From Streptomyces ureilyticus (GTDB lineage: Bacteria > Actinomycetota > Actinomycetes > Streptomycetales > Streptomycetaceae): 51,361 nt of DNA. The position numbers and the translations under genes are program-made. The notes below the pieces were generated by a model that was not told where the DNA came from, searched no databases, and saw nothing but the letters and a program-made list of their open reading frames with translations. Positions 28,027 through 36,981 of this stretch are shown piece after piece. Position 1 is the stretch's first letter. Every line of letters starts with the position of its first letter. The DNA lies in contig NZ_JAAKZX010000050.1 of assembly GCF_011045025.1 (NCBI RefSeq), positions 1-51,361 on the forward strand, given 5' to 3'.

Positions 28027-30699
28027 TCACTTGGCTGTGTCGGCCACAAGGCGCTCGACGGCCTCGACGGCCTCGCCGATGGCGGCAGCGTTCTGGCCGC
28101 CGCCCTGGGCGAGGTCGGGCTTGCCGCCACCGCCGCCGCCGAGGGTCTTGGCGGCCGTACGGACCAGGTCGCCGGCCTTGAGGCCGCGCTCGCGGGCGGC
28201 TTCGTTGGTGGCGATGACCGTCAGCGGCTTGCCGCCCACGGTGGTGAACAGGGCGACCACGGCGGCCCGGTCGCCCGGGATGCGGCCGCGCACGTCGAGG
28301 ACCAGCTTGCGCAGGTCGTCGGCGCCGGTGCCGTCCGGGACCTGGCCGGTGACGAGAGCGACACCGCGTACATCCTTGGCGCCCTGGGCGAGTCCGGCGG
28401 CGGCCTGGAGGACCTTCTCCGCACGGAACTTCTCGATCTCCTTCTCGGCGTCCTTCAGCTTGCCGAGCATGGCGGAGACCTTCTCGGGCAGCTCCTCGGG
28501 ACGCCCCTTGATCAGCTCCTGGAGCTGGGCGACGACCGTGTGCTCGCGGGCGAGGAAGTTGTAGGCGTCGACGCCGACCAGGGCCTCGATACGGCGTACG
28601 CCGGAACCGATGGACGACTCGCCGAGCAGCTTGACCAGGCCGAGCTGGGCGGTGTTGTGCACGTGCGTACCGCCGCACAGCTCCTTGGAGAAGTCGCCGA
28701 TGGTGACGACGCGTACGCGGTCGCCGTACTTCTCGCCGAACTCGGCGATGGCGCCCTGCTTCTTGGCCTCGTCGATGCTCAGGATCTCGGCGTGGACGTC
28801 GAGGTCGCGGGCGAGCACTTCGTTGATCTTCTGCTCGACGTCGGTCATCACGGCCGTGGGTACGGCGGACGGGGAGCCGAAGTCGAAGCGGAAGCGGCCG
28901 GGCTGGTTCTCGGAACCGGCCTGGGCGGCCGTCGGGCCGAGTTCGTCGCGCAGGGCCTGGTGCGTGAGGTGCGTGGCCGAGTGGGCGCGGGCGATGGCCT
29001 TGCGGCGGCGTACGTCGATGACGGCCTGGGCGGAGGCGCCGACGGTGACCTCGCCGACCTGGACGACGCCCTTGTGGACGTACACACCCGGGACCGGCTT
29101 CTGGCAGTCCCGGACCTCGACGACGGCACCGGAGTCCACCTTGATGCGGCCCGTGTCGCCGATCTGGCCGCCGCCCTCGGCATAGAACGGCGTGCGGTCG
29201 AGGACGATCTCGACCTCGTCGCCCTCGGTGGCGGCGGGGGACGAGACGCCGTCGACGAGGATGCCGACGATCTTCGACTCGCCCTCGGTGTGCAGGTAGC
29301 CGATGAAGTCGGTCTCGCCCGAGTTGTCGGCGATCTCGCGGTAGGCGCCCAGGTCGGCGTGGCCGGTCTTCTTGGCCTTGGCGTCGGCCTTGGCGCGCTC
29401 CCGCTGCTCCTTCATCAGGCGCCTGAAGCCGTCCTCGTCCACCGAAAGGCCCTGTTCGGCGGCCATTTCGAGGGTGAGGTCGATCGGGAAGCCCCAGGTG
29501 TCGTGGAGCAGGAAGGCCTTGTCGCCGGCCAGGACCGTGCCGCCGGTGGCCTTGGTCTCCGTGACGGCGGTGTCGAGGATGTTCGTGCCGGCCTTCAGGG
29601 TCTTGAGGAAGGCGGCCTCCTCGGCGAGGGCGACCTTCTCGATGCGCTCGCGGTCGGTGATGAGCTCGGGGTACTGCTGGCCCATCATCCCGATGACGAC
29701 GTCGATCAGGTCCTGGACGACCGGCCCGGTGGCGCCGAGCAGGCGCATGTTGCGGATGGCGCGACGCATGATGCGGCGCAGGACGTAGCCGCGTCCCTCG
29801 TTGCCGGGTGTGACGCCGTCGCCGATGAGCATCACCGACGTACGGATGTGGTCGGTGACCACGCGCAGGGACACGTCGCTGTCGTGGGCGTCGCCGTAGT
29901 GGACGCCGGTCAGCTCGGTGGCCTTGTTGATGACGGCCATGGAGGTGTCGATCTCGTACATGTTCTGCACGCCCTGCAGAATCATGGCGAGCCGTTCCAG
30001 GCCGAGGCCGGTGTCGATGCTCTTGGCGGGCAGGTCACCGAGGATCGGGAAGTCCTCCTTGCCGGAGCCCTCCCCGCGCTCGTACTGCATGAAGACCAGG
30101 TTCCAGAGCTCCACGTACCGCTCGTCGTTGACGGCGGGGCCTCCCTCGACGCCGAACTCGGGGCCGCGGTCGTAATTGATCTCGGAGCACGGGCCGCAGG
30201 GGCCGGGAACGCCCATGGACCAGTAGTTGTCCTTCATGCCGAGACGCTGGATGCGCTCGATGGGGACTCCCACGACGTCGCGCCAGATGCGCTCGGCCTC
30301 GTCGTCCTCCTTGTAGACGGTGATCCAGAGCTTCTCCGGCTCCAGGCCGTAACCACCCTTGTCCTGGGGCGAAGTGAGCAGCTCCCAGGCATACTTGATG
30401 GCGCCTTCCTTGAAGTAGTCGCCGAAGGAGAAGTTGCCGCACATCTGGAAGAACGTGCCGTGCCGGGTGGTCTTGCCGACCTCTTCGATGTCGGGGGTGC
30501 GCACGCACTTCTGCACGCTGGTGGCGCGCGAGTAGGGCGGCTTGACCTCACCGAGGAAGTACGGCTTGAAGGGCACCATGCCCGCGTTGACCAGGAGCAG
30601 AGTCGGGTCGTCCGCGATGAGCGACGCCGAAGGGACGACGGTGTGCCCGCGCTCCTCGAAGAAGCTCAGCCAGCGGCGGCGAATCTCAGCCGACTCCAT
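28027..30699 (-). CDS. alaS: Alanyl-tRNA synthetase
   Basis: An 890-residue class II synthetase. The N-terminal aminoacylation domain starts ESAEIRRRWLSFFEERGH and includes KCVRTPDIEEVGKT. The editing domain, which clears mischarged Ser-tRNA and Gly-tRNA, has the zinc-site HxxxH (HSATH) and KELCGGTHVHNT; the C-terminal DHHA1 domain ends with a Gly-rich GGGGGGKPDLAQGGGQN loop. Length is normal. The ATG at 30699 overlaps the upstream stop by one base (TGATG), indicating coupling to the DUF6167-like gene. Confidence 0.98.
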   Translation of the reverse strand: MESAEIRRRWLSFFEERGHTVVPSASLIADDPTLLLVNAGMVPFKPYFLGEVKPPYSRATSVQKCVRTPDIEEVGKTTRHGTFFQMCGNFSFGDYFKEGAIKYAWELLTSPQDKGGYGLEPEKLWITVYKEDDEAERIWRDVVGVPIERIQRLGMKDNYWSMGVPGPCGPCSEINYDRGPEFGVEGGPAVNDERYVELWNLVFMQYERGEGSGKEDFPILGDLPAKSIDTGLGLERLAMILQGVQNMYEIDTSMAVINKATELTGVHYGDAHDSDVSLRVVTDHIRTSVMLIGDGVTPGNEGRGYVLRRIMRRAIRNMRLLGATGPVVQDLIDVVIGMMGQQYPELITDRERIEKVALAEEAAFLKTLKAGTNILDTAVTETKATGGTVLAGDKAFLLHDTWGFPIDLTLEMAAEQGLSVDEDGFRRLMKEQRERAKADAKAKKTGHADLGAYREIADNSGETDFIGYLHTEGESKIVGILVDGVSSPAATEGDEVEIVLDRTPFYAEGGGQIGDTGRIKVDSGAVVEVRDCQKPVPGVYVHKGVVQVGEVTVGASAQAVIDVRRRKAIARAHSATHLTHQALRDELGPTAAQAGSENQPGRFRFDFGSPSAVPTAVMTDVEQKINEVLARDLDVHAEILSIDEAKKQGAIAEFGEKYGDRVRVVTIGDFSKELCGGTHVHNTAQLGLVKLLGESSIGSGVRRIEALVGVDAYNFLAREHTVVAQLQELIKGRPEELPEKVSAMLGKLKDAEKEIEKFRAEKVLQAAAGLAQGAKDVRGVALVTGQVPDGTGADDLRKLVLDVRGRIPGDRAAVVALFTTVGGKPLTVIATNEAARERGLKAGDLVRTAAKTLGGGGGGKPDLAQGGGQNAAAIGEAVEAVERLVADTAK

Positions 30700-31049
30700 C
30701 AGTGGTCCTCATTCCGGTTGTACGAGTACGTCGACCGCTCGACGTACGTCGGGTTCTTGCTGTACTTCGGGTGGTTGCTGTTCTCCAGGGCGGCGAAGCG
30801 CCGCGGGGAGGGAAACTCGGGGTTCGCGTTCAGCCCCAGGGCCTCGTCGAGCTCGGCCTCGCGCTGCGCCATGCCGTCGCGGACGTCGAGTGCGAAATCC
30901 TTGAGGCGGTGGCCTGCTTCGATCGCCTTGCTCGCGGCCTGGTTCGCGAGACTCTCGGGCGTCAGCTGCTTGAGCTTGCGGTTGACCTTGGTGGTGGCCC
31001 AGACCCCGGCGGCTGCGCCGGCGGTGAACCAGAACGTACGGCGGAACAT
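30699..31049 (-). CDS. Small membrane-anchored protein, DUF6167-like
   Basis: A 116-residue protein of unknown function: basic N-terminus (MFRRTF), one short hydrophobic stretch (FWFTAGAAAGVWATT), a helical Lys/Glu/Ala-rich middle likely to form a coiled coil, and an Asn/Tyr/Ser-rich tail (NHPKYSKNPTYVERSTYSYN). It resembles the actinobacterial DUF6167 family. It lies 7 bases after the DUF948-like gene and overlaps alaS by one base, so it is in the rpsD-alaS operon. Confidence 0.82.
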   Translation of the reverse strand: MFRRTFWFTAGAAAGVWATTKVNRKLKQLTPESLANQAASKAIEAGHRLKDFALDVRDGMAQREAELDEALGLNANPEFPSPRRFAALENSNHPKYSKNPTYVERSTYSYNRNEDH

Positions 31050-31056
31050 CGCTGCG

Positions 31057-31512
31057 TCAGTCCTTCTTACCCCGGTTGTTCCGGCTGTTCCGCTTCTCCC
31101 GTCGCGCGGACGAGACGGTGCGGCCCACGATCACGGTACGGCGCTCCGACTTGGCGGGCGCGTCCTCACGCCGGCCGCCGATGGCCCGGCGTACGCCGTA
31201 CCCGAAGGCCGCGACCTTCACCAGCGGGCCGCCGAAGGTGGAGGCGACGGTCGTGGAGAGCGCCGACGCGTTCGAGGTGACCTCCTGGACGTCGGAGGCG
31301 ATGGCGTCGACCCGGTCGATCTGGGTCTGCGCGGAACGCACCGCGGAGGAGGCGTCTGCCAGGAGCGGGACGGCCTGGTCGGTCACGTCCGCGACGAGCT
31401 TGGTGGTCGCCCTGAGCGTCTGGGCCAGCCTCGCGAGCGCCACCGCGAGGAAGGAGACCAGGATCGCCCAGAAGACGGCCACCAGGATCCCGGCCACCTC
31501 TCCACCGGACAC
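31057..31512 (-). CDS. DUF948-like membrane protein
   Basis: A 151-residue protein of unknown function. A transmembrane helix (IVAVFWAILVSFLAVALARLA class, residues about 6-28) is followed by a long amphipathic coiled-coil helix (LRATTKLVADVTDQAVPLLA, then VRSAQTQIDRVDAIASDV) and a strongly basic C-terminal tail (ARREKRNSRNNRGKKD). This matches DUF948, a family of membrane-tethered coiled coils. The start is GTG at 31512. It is the first gene after rpsD and its terminator hairpin. Confidence 0.85.
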   Translation of the reverse strand: MSGGEVAGILVAVFWAILVSFLAVALARLAQTLRATTKLVADVTDQAVPLLADASSAVRSAQTQIDRVDAIASDVQEVTSNASALSTTVASTFGGPLVKVAAFGYGVRRAIGGRREDAPAKSERRTVIVGRTVSSARREKRNSRNNRGKKD

Positions 31513-31631
31513 TGCGCACCCGCTCCCTGGATTTCGTGCCTGAACATCGAAAAAGTCGTCTCCCGAGCCTATCGCGCCGGGGATCCCGCTCCGTACCGGA
31601 TTACGGCCCGGCCGCCGGCGGATGTGCGAAA

Positions 31632-31673
31632 GCCCGCTGCCTCGCCCGCCGGGAGGGCGGGGAGACAGCGGGC
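31632..31673 (-). terminator. Hairpin downstream of rpsD
   Basis: GCCCGCTG and CAGCGGGC form an outer 8-bp stem, with CTC/GAG and CCGCC/GGCGG inside, followed on the minus strand by CTTTCG. It lies 36 bases after the rpsD stop, consistent with a terminator for rpsD that leaves the DUF948 gene to its own promoter or to read-through. Confidence 0.7.
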
Positions 31674-31709
31674 CGGCGCACAGGTGGTGCTACGTCCGCG
31701 GGGAAGTGA

Positions 31710-32324
31710 TCAGCGGGCGTAGTACTCGACGACGAGCTGCTCGTCGCAGATCACCGGGATCTCCTTGCGGTTCGGCTCGCGGTCCAGGCGGAAGGCCAGG
31801 GCGCGGAGGTTCACCTGGAGGTAGCGCGGGGTCTCGCCGTCGGGGGCGAAGCCACCCTCACGGGCCACCTCGAACAGCGGCTTCTGGCGGCTCCGCTCGC
31901 GGACCATCACGACGTCGTCGGGCTTGACGCGGAACGACGGCTTGTCGACCTTGTGGCCGTTGACCTCGATGTGGCCGTGGGTGACCATCTGGCGGGCCTG
32001 GTAGATCGTGCGGGCGATGCCCGAACGCAGGACCAGCGCGTCGAGACGGCGCTCGAGCTCGATGACCAGGGCCTCACCGGTCTTGCCCTGCGTCTTGGCG
32101 GCACGCTCGTAGGCGCGGACGAGCTGGCGCTCGGACACGTCGTACTGCGCGCGCAGGCGCTGCTTCTCGAGCAGACGGACCTTGTAGTCCGAGTTCTGCT
32201 TGCGGCCGCGGCCGTGCTCGCCCGGCGGGTAGGGGCGGGCCTCGAAGTACTTGACGGCCTTCGGGGTCAGCGCGATGCCGAGGGCACGCGACTTCTTGAC
32301 CTTGGGGCGGGACTGATTCGCCAC
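31710..32324 (-). CDS. rpsD: 30S ribosomal protein S4
   Basis: A 204-residue S4 protein that nucleates 30S assembly at the 16S 5' domain and, in some bacteria, represses its own synthesis. The S4 RNA-binding module (LDALVLRSGIARTIYQARQM, then GHIEVNGHKVDKPSFRVKPDD) is intact. There is no N-terminal Cys cluster, so it is the zinc-free (C-minus) form. It stands alone rather than in the alpha operon, as is usual for Streptomyces. The GTG at 32324 is preceded by an AAGGAAAAGGAA tract. Confidence 0.97.
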   Translation of the reverse strand: MANQSRPKVKKSRALGIALTPKAVKYFEARPYPPGEHGRGRKQNSDYKVRLLEKQRLRAQYDVSERQLVRAYERAAKTQGKTGEALVIELERRLDALVLRSGIARTIYQARQMVTHGHIEVNGHKVDKPSFRVKPDDVVMVRERSRQKPLFEVAREGGFAPDGETPRYLQVNLRALAFRLDREPNRKEIPVICDEQLVVEYYAR

Positions 32325-32625
32325 TTCTTTTCCTTTTCCTTATCGGCTGCCTCAGGGTTATGGGAGGTCGCATCCGCAGCCGGGGGATTCCCGTCAGGTC
32401 CGCGAGGGACTTGCCGGGCAGCCGCTCCCCTGGTCTGGGCACATACGTGCAGCACACGAACGGCCCACCGACCGGTCCCGGAACTCCGGGTGGTGGTGGG
32501 CGGCCCGCGACACCTACAACGGTGCGCGACGCTCCTGGATCAAAAGATCCGGCTGGATGTCCCGTCTGAGGCGCCGACCGGAGCCGGACACGGGACGCAG
32601 CACTGTTCAGGAGTCTACAGGGGGT
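32325..32625 (-). other. rpsD leader / rarA-rpsD intergenic
   Basis: No gene is seen. It holds the rpsD upstream region. Two GC-rich inverted repeats stand out: CGGCTGC 32344-32350 with GCAGCCG 32376-32382, close to the rpsD start, and CCCACC near 32464 with GGTGGG near 32500, enclosing an inner CCGG pairing. The first could be an autoregulatory S4 leader and the second a rarA terminator, but neither matches a known motif I can name. Confidence 0.35.
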
Positions 32626-33981
32626 TCAGGACTGCTTCCGACCGAGGTGTTTCCTGGTCCACTCGACCGCGTCGGCGTACCGGGCCTCGGCCCCGTGCCT
32701 GGTCGGCGTGTAGTACTCCCGCTCCTTGATCGCGTCCGGTGCGTACTGCTGAGCGGCGATCCCCTCGGGCAGGTCGTGCGGATACACGTACCCCTGGGCG
32801 TGCCCGAGCTTCGCCGCGCCCTTGTAGTGCCCGTCGCGCAGGTGCGGGGGCACGGGACCGGCCAGCCCCTTCCGTACGTCCTCCATGGCGGCGCCGATCG
32901 CCGTCGTCGCCGCGTTCGACTTGGGGGCCAGCGCGAGGGCGATGGTGGCGTGGCTGAGGGTGAGTGCTGCCTCGGGGAAGCCGATCATCGCGACCGCCTG
33001 GGCGGCGGCGACGGCTATGGGCAGCGCGTTCGGATCGGCCAGGCCGATGTCCTCGCTGGCGGAGATCATCAGGCGGCGTGCGATGAAGCGGGGGTCCTCG
33101 CCGGCCTCGATCATCCGGGCCAGGTAGTGCAGCGCGGCGTCCACGTCCGAGCCGCGGATGGACTTGATCAGGGCACTCGCCACGTCGTAGTGCTGGTCGC
33201 CGTCGCGGTCGTACTTCACGGCGGCGCGGTCGACGGTCTCCTCCAGGGTCTGGAGGGTCACTTCCGTCTCTCCCTTGTCGAGCGCGGAGCCGGCCGCGGC
33301 CTCCAGGGCAGTCAGAGCGCGGCGCGCGTCACCGCCGGCGATCCGCAGCAGGTGCTCCTCGGTGTCCTCGGGAAGCGTGACGGCGTCCTTCAGGCCGCGC
33401 TCGTCGGCCAGCGCGCGCTTGATGAGACCGCGCAGGTCGTCGTCCGTGAGCGGTTCGAGGGTGAGGAGCAGGGAGCGGGAGAGGAGCGGGGAGATCACCG
33501 AGAAGTACGGGTTCTCGGTGGTCGCGGCGATCAACGTCACCCAGCGGTTCTCGACGGCCGGGAGCAGGGAGTCCTGCTGGGCCTTGCTGAAGCGGTGGAT
33601 CTCGTCCAGGAAGAGGACGGTCTCTTTGCCGTAGCCTCCGGTGGCGCGGCGGGCGCCCTCGATGACCGCGCGCACTTCCTTGACGCCGGCCGTGATCGCG
33701 GAGAGCTCCACGAAGCGCTTGTTGGTGGCCTTGGAGACGACGTACGCGAGGGTCGTCTTGCCGGTGCCGGGCGGGCCCCAGAGGATCACCGAGGACGGTC
33801 CGGCCGGGCCCCCGGCCCCTTCGCCGACCAGTCTGCGCAGGGGCGAGCCAGGCTTCAACAGGTGCTGCTGGCCCACGACTTCGTCCAGGGTGCGCGGGCG
33901 CATCCGTACGGCCAGGGGGCTGCTGGACGGGTCCTTCTCCTGGCGTTCTTCTGCTGCGGCGGTGAACAGGTCGGGCTCCAC
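32626..33981 (-). CDS. rarA: Replication-associated recombination protein A (RarA/MgsA)
   Basis: A 451-residue AAA+ ATPase acting at stalled forks with single-stranded-DNA-binding protein. Walker A WGPPGTGKTTL lies near residue 70, Walker B FLDEIHRFSKAQQD near 125, and sensor residues follow near AATTENPYFSV. The C-terminal MgsA_C-type tetramerisation domain (SIRGSDVDAALHYLARMIEAG) and ALPIAVAAAQAVAMIGFPEA are typical. The start is GTG at 33981. The family is related to RuvB but lacks the RuvB C-terminal winged helix. Confidence 0.95.
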   Translation of the reverse strand: MEPDLFTAAAEERQEKDPSSSPLAVRMRPRTLDEVVGQQHLLKPGSPLRRLVGEGAGGPAGPSSVILWGPPGTGKTTLAYVVSKATNKRFVELSAITAGVKEVRAVIEGARRATGGYGKETVLFLDEIHRFSKAQQDSLLPAVENRWVTLIAATTENPYFSVISPLLSRSLLLTLEPLTDDDLRGLIKRALADERGLKDAVTLPEDTEEHLLRIAGGDARRALTALEAAAGSALDKGETEVTLQTLEETVDRAAVKYDRDGDQHYDVASALIKSIRGSDVDAALHYLARMIEAGEDPRFIARRLMISASEDIGLADPNALPIAVAAAQAVAMIGFPEAALTLSHATIALALAPKSNAATTAIGAAMEDVRKGLAGPVPPHLRDGHYKGAAKLGHAQGYVYPHDLPEGIAAQQYAPDAIKEREYYTPTRHGAEARYADAVEWTRKHLGRKQS

Positions 33982-34052
33982 GAGGAAAACCCTATGTCAC
34001 GCGACTGACAACGCCCCGGGCCGCGGTCAGCCGGCCCGTTCAACTGGTCCGG

Positions 34053-34694
34053 TCAGCTGGTCCAGAAGTCCCACCAGCGAGTCAGGATCAGCATGCCGAT
34101 GATCCCGATGTGCAGCACGGGCAGGACCCACGCGAACTCGCCGAGGAAGCCCTTCAGCCAGCCGGGGGCGGGCAGGAACCCGTGCCGCACGTTGAACGCG
34201 GTCACGGTCCAGAACATGACGATCGTGGCGACCCAGGCGAGGCAGCACCACAGGCACAAGGAGTTGATGTTGTAGAGCGACTGGTACATGAGCCAGGTGC
34301 AGAAGCCGACCCCGAAGAGCGTGCCCGCGTTGAAGGTCAGCCAGTACCAGCGCGGGAACGTCGCCCGGGCCAGCAGGCTCATGCCGACGCCGATCACGAT
34401 GGCGTAGGTGACCAGGCCCAGCATCGGGTTGGGGAACCCGAAGACCGAGGCCTGGTCGCTCTTCATGATGTTGCCGCAGGAGACGACCGGGTTCAGGCTG
34501 CAGCCCGGCGTGAAGTTCGGGTCCTCCAGGAGCTTGAACTTGTCGATCGTGATGATCCAGGAGGCCAGCAGCCCGGCCGCGCCCGTGATCATCAGCAGGA
34601 GAGCGAGAGCGCGGCTTCCGCCGACCGAGCGCGGCGGGCCCTCGGCACGTGCCTGGTCGACGGAGACGCCTTCCCTGACTGTCGTCTTGCTCAT
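34053..34694 (-). CDS. Vitamin K epoxide reductase (VKOR) family protein
   Basis: A 213-residue polytopic membrane protein of the bacterial VKOR family, which re-oxidises extracytoplasmic thiol oxidases by passing electrons to quinone and so supports disulfide formation. The diagnostic cysteines are present: loop pair C65 and C73 (PGCSLNPVVSCG) and the active-site C147-L-W-C150. Four to five transmembrane helices are evident (about 28-50, 91-110, 120-145, 150-170, 190-210). No thioredoxin domain is fused, so a separate DsbA-like partner is expected elsewhere. I chose the ATG at 34694 (MSKTTVREGV) since the longer frame looks non-coding. Confidence 0.88.
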   Translation of the reverse strand: MSKTTVREGVSVDQARAEGPPRSVGGSRALALLLMITGAAGLLASWIITIDKFKLLEDPNFTPGCSLNPVVSCGNIMKSDQASVFGFPNPMLGLVTYAIVIGVGMSLLARATFPRWYWLTFNAGTLFGVGFCTWLMYQSLYNINSLCLWCCLAWVATIVMFWTVTAFNVRHGFLPAPGWLKGFLGEFAWVLPVLHIGIIGMLILTRWWDFWTS

Positions 34695-34820
34695 CACGCC
34701 GTTTCCGTAGCTTGAGGGGGGTCGACGGGCACGGTCATTGTGCCGCACGCGCGCGCGTATCCACCGTTCGCTGGACATAAGGAGGTACGCACAGCGGCCC
34801 GGGAACGTTCGCTCGAAACG

Positions 34821-36083
34821 TCACCCCAGCCGGGCTTCCAGCTCCGCCACGATCTCGTTCACCCCGACGGCCTCCTGCTCCCCGGACTCCATGTCCTTGA
34901 GCTGAACGACGCCTTCAGAGAGGTCACGTTCGCCCGCGACGATCGCGTAGCGCGCCCCACTCCGGTTCGCGCTCTTCATCGCCCCCTTGAGACCCTTCCC
35001 GCCGTACGAGAAGTCCGCCGCGACGCCGACCTTGCGCAGCTCGGTGACGACCCTGAAGAGCACCCGCCTGGCCTCCTCGCCGAGTGGCACCGCGAACACG
35101 CTGGTGGATGCGGGCAGTTGGAGCTCGACACCCTCCGCCTCCAGGGCAAGGACCGTACGGTCGACGCCCAGCGCCCAGCCGACCGAGGGCAGCGCGGGTC
35201 CGCCGATCATCTCGGAGAGACCGTCGTAGCGGCCGCCGCCGCCCACCGCGGACTGTGAGCCCAGACCGTCGTGCACGAACTCGAAGGTCGTCCGCGTGTA
35301 GTAGTCCAGGCCGCGCACGAGCTTCGGGTCGTCCTCGAAGGAGACCCCGGCGGCCGTGATCAGTTCACGCACCTCCTCGTGGTACGCCTTGCACGCATCG
35401 CACAGGAAGTCGCGGAGCAACGGTGCCCCCACGAGCTGCTTCTGCACGTCGTCGCGCTTGTCGTCGAGGACGCGCAGCGGGTTGATCTGGGCGCGGCGCA
35501 GCGTGTCCTCGTCGAGTTCGAGCCCGCGCAGGAAGTCCTGCAGCGCTGCCCGGTACACCGGACGGCACTCCTTGTCGCCCAGCGAGTTGAGCAGGATGCG
35601 GAAGTCGCGCAGGCCGAGCGAGCGGTACGCCTGGTCCGCGAGGATGATCAACTCGGCGTCCAGTGCCGGGTCCTCGGCTCCGATCGCCTCGGCGCCGACC
35701 TGGGAGAAGTGGCGGTAACGGCCCTTCTGGGGGCGCTCGTAGCGGTAGTACGAGCCCGAATACCAGAGCTTGACCGGCAGGTTGCCCAGCTTGTGGAGGT
35801 TGGCCTCCAGCGCGGCGCGCAGCACGGAAGCGGTGCCCTCGGGCCGCAGTGCGAGCTTGTCGCCGCCCTTGGTCTCGAAGGCGTACATCTCCTTGGTCAC
35901 GATGTCGGTGGACTCACCGACCCCGCGCGCGAAGAGCTCGACGCTCTCGAAGCCGGGTGTCTCGATGTAGCCGTAACCGGAGTTCCGCAGCGGCGCGGCG
36001 ATCGCCTCGCGCACGGCGAGGTACTTCGCGCTGTCCGGGGGAATCAGGTCGTACGTGCCCTTGGGGGCCTTGAAGGTGCTCAC
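34821..36083 (-). CDS. hisS: Histidyl-tRNA synthetase
   Basis: A 420-residue class II synthetase charging tRNA-His. Motif 2 is in YYRYERPQKGRYRHFSQVGAE, the histidine-binding VRGLDYYTRTTFEF is intact, motif 3 is near SVGWALGVDR, and the C-terminal anticodon-binding domain follows. The GTG at 36083 starts STFKAPKGTYDLIPPDS. It lies 12 bases downstream of the MBL-fold gene, so the two are likely cotranscribed. Confidence 0.96.
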   Translation of the reverse strand: MSTFKAPKGTYDLIPPDSAKYLAVREAIAAPLRNSGYGYIETPGFESVELFARGVGESTDIVTKEMYAFETKGGDKLALRPEGTASVLRAALEANLHKLGNLPVKLWYSGSYYRYERPQKGRYRHFSQVGAEAIGAEDPALDAELIILADQAYRSLGLRDFRILLNSLGDKECRPVYRAALQDFLRGLELDEDTLRRAQINPLRVLDDKRDDVQKQLVGAPLLRDFLCDACKAYHEEVRELITAAGVSFEDDPKLVRGLDYYTRTTFEFVHDGLGSQSAVGGGGRYDGLSEMIGGPALPSVGWALGVDRTVLALEAEGVELQLPASTSVFAVPLGEEARRVLFRVVTELRKVGVAADFSYGGKGLKGAMKSANRSGARYAIVAGERDLSEGVVQLKDMESGEQEAVGVNEIVAELEARLG

Positions 36084-36095
36084 GGAAGTCTCTCG

Positions 36096-36818
36096 TCACA
36101 TTCCTCGTCGAGGAGCGGAAGCCTGGTCCGCGCCATGTTCCTGGCGGACTGCGGCCACCTGCCGCAAGTACGGGTTGGTGGCGCGCTCCTGGCCGATGGT
36201 CGTCTGGGGGCCGTGTCCGGACAGCACCACGGTCGAGTCGTCGAGCGGCAGGCACACGCGGGCCAGCGAGTCGAGCATCTCGGCCATGTCACCGCCGGGC
36301 AGGTCGGTGCGTCCGATGGAGCCGGCGAACAGGAGGTCGCCCGAGAAGAACACCGGCGGGATGTCCGCCGCCTCGGGCAGCCCGAAGGTCACCGACCCCT
36401 TCGTATGGCCCGGCGCATGCGCGACGGACAGCTCCAGACCGGCCAGCTCCAGCTTCGCGCCGTCGGTCAGCTCCTTGACGTCGTCCGGCTCCCCCACGGT
36501 CAGTTCGCCCATGAGCGGCATCCCGATGGAACGGCCGAGACCCATCGACGGGTCGTTCATCATGTACCGGTCTTCAGGGTGGATCCACGCCGGTACGCCG
36601 TGCGCGCCGCACACCGGGACGACCGAGGCCACGTGGTCGATGTGGCCGTGCGTGAGGACGACGGCGACCGGCTTGAGCCGATGCTTCTTCAGCGTCTCCT
36701 CGACTCCCTCGGCGGCCTCGTGGCCCGGGTCGATGATCACGCACTCCTCACCTGCGGCGGGGGCAACCAGATAACAGTTGGTGCCCCAGGCCCCGGCGGG
36801 GAACCCGGCAATGAGCAC
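36096..36818 (-). CDS. MBL-fold metallohydrolase (glyoxalase II-like)
   Basis: A 240-residue metallo-beta-lactamase-fold hydrolase. The metal ligands are present: THGHIDH near residues 57-63, HAPGHTKG near 134-141, the bridging Asp in FFSGDLLFAGSIGRTD, and a final His in LSGHGPQTTIGQE. It resembles small YcbL-type thioesterases or glyoxalase II-like hydrolases rather than true beta-lactamases; substrate cannot be told. The start is GTG at 36818, divergent from the plus-strand cyclophilin gene, with a 163-base gap between them. Confidence 0.88.
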   Translation of the reverse strand: MLIAGFPAGAWGTNCYLVAPAAGEECVIIDPGHEAAEGVEETLKKHRLKPVAVVLTHGHIDHVASVVPVCGAHGVPAWIHPEDRYMMNDPSMGLGRSIGMPLMGELTVGEPDDVKELTDGAKLELAGLELSVAHAPGHTKGSVTFGLPEAADIPPVFFSGDLLFAGSIGRTDLPGGDMAEMLDSLARVCLPLDDSTVVLSGHGPQTTIGQERATNPYLRQVAAVRQEHGADQASAPRRGM

Positions 36819-36981
36819 GATCGTCCTTCGTTCGTACGGGGGCGGTTGGCTGTGGGCCAGAGCCTACCGGCGCTGCCGGAACCACAGCGAACCCATATAC
36901 GGTACGGGGCACACGCAGGCGGTCGGCTCACCAGACGCAGGCGTACCACCTGACGTACGAGACGCATGAGGAGAGAACCCG

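Noticed and set aside
28540..31722. A 1060-codon plus-strand open frame opposite alaS and its neighbours
   Set aside because: Same composition effect; it spans three genes on the other strand and has no recognisable motif.
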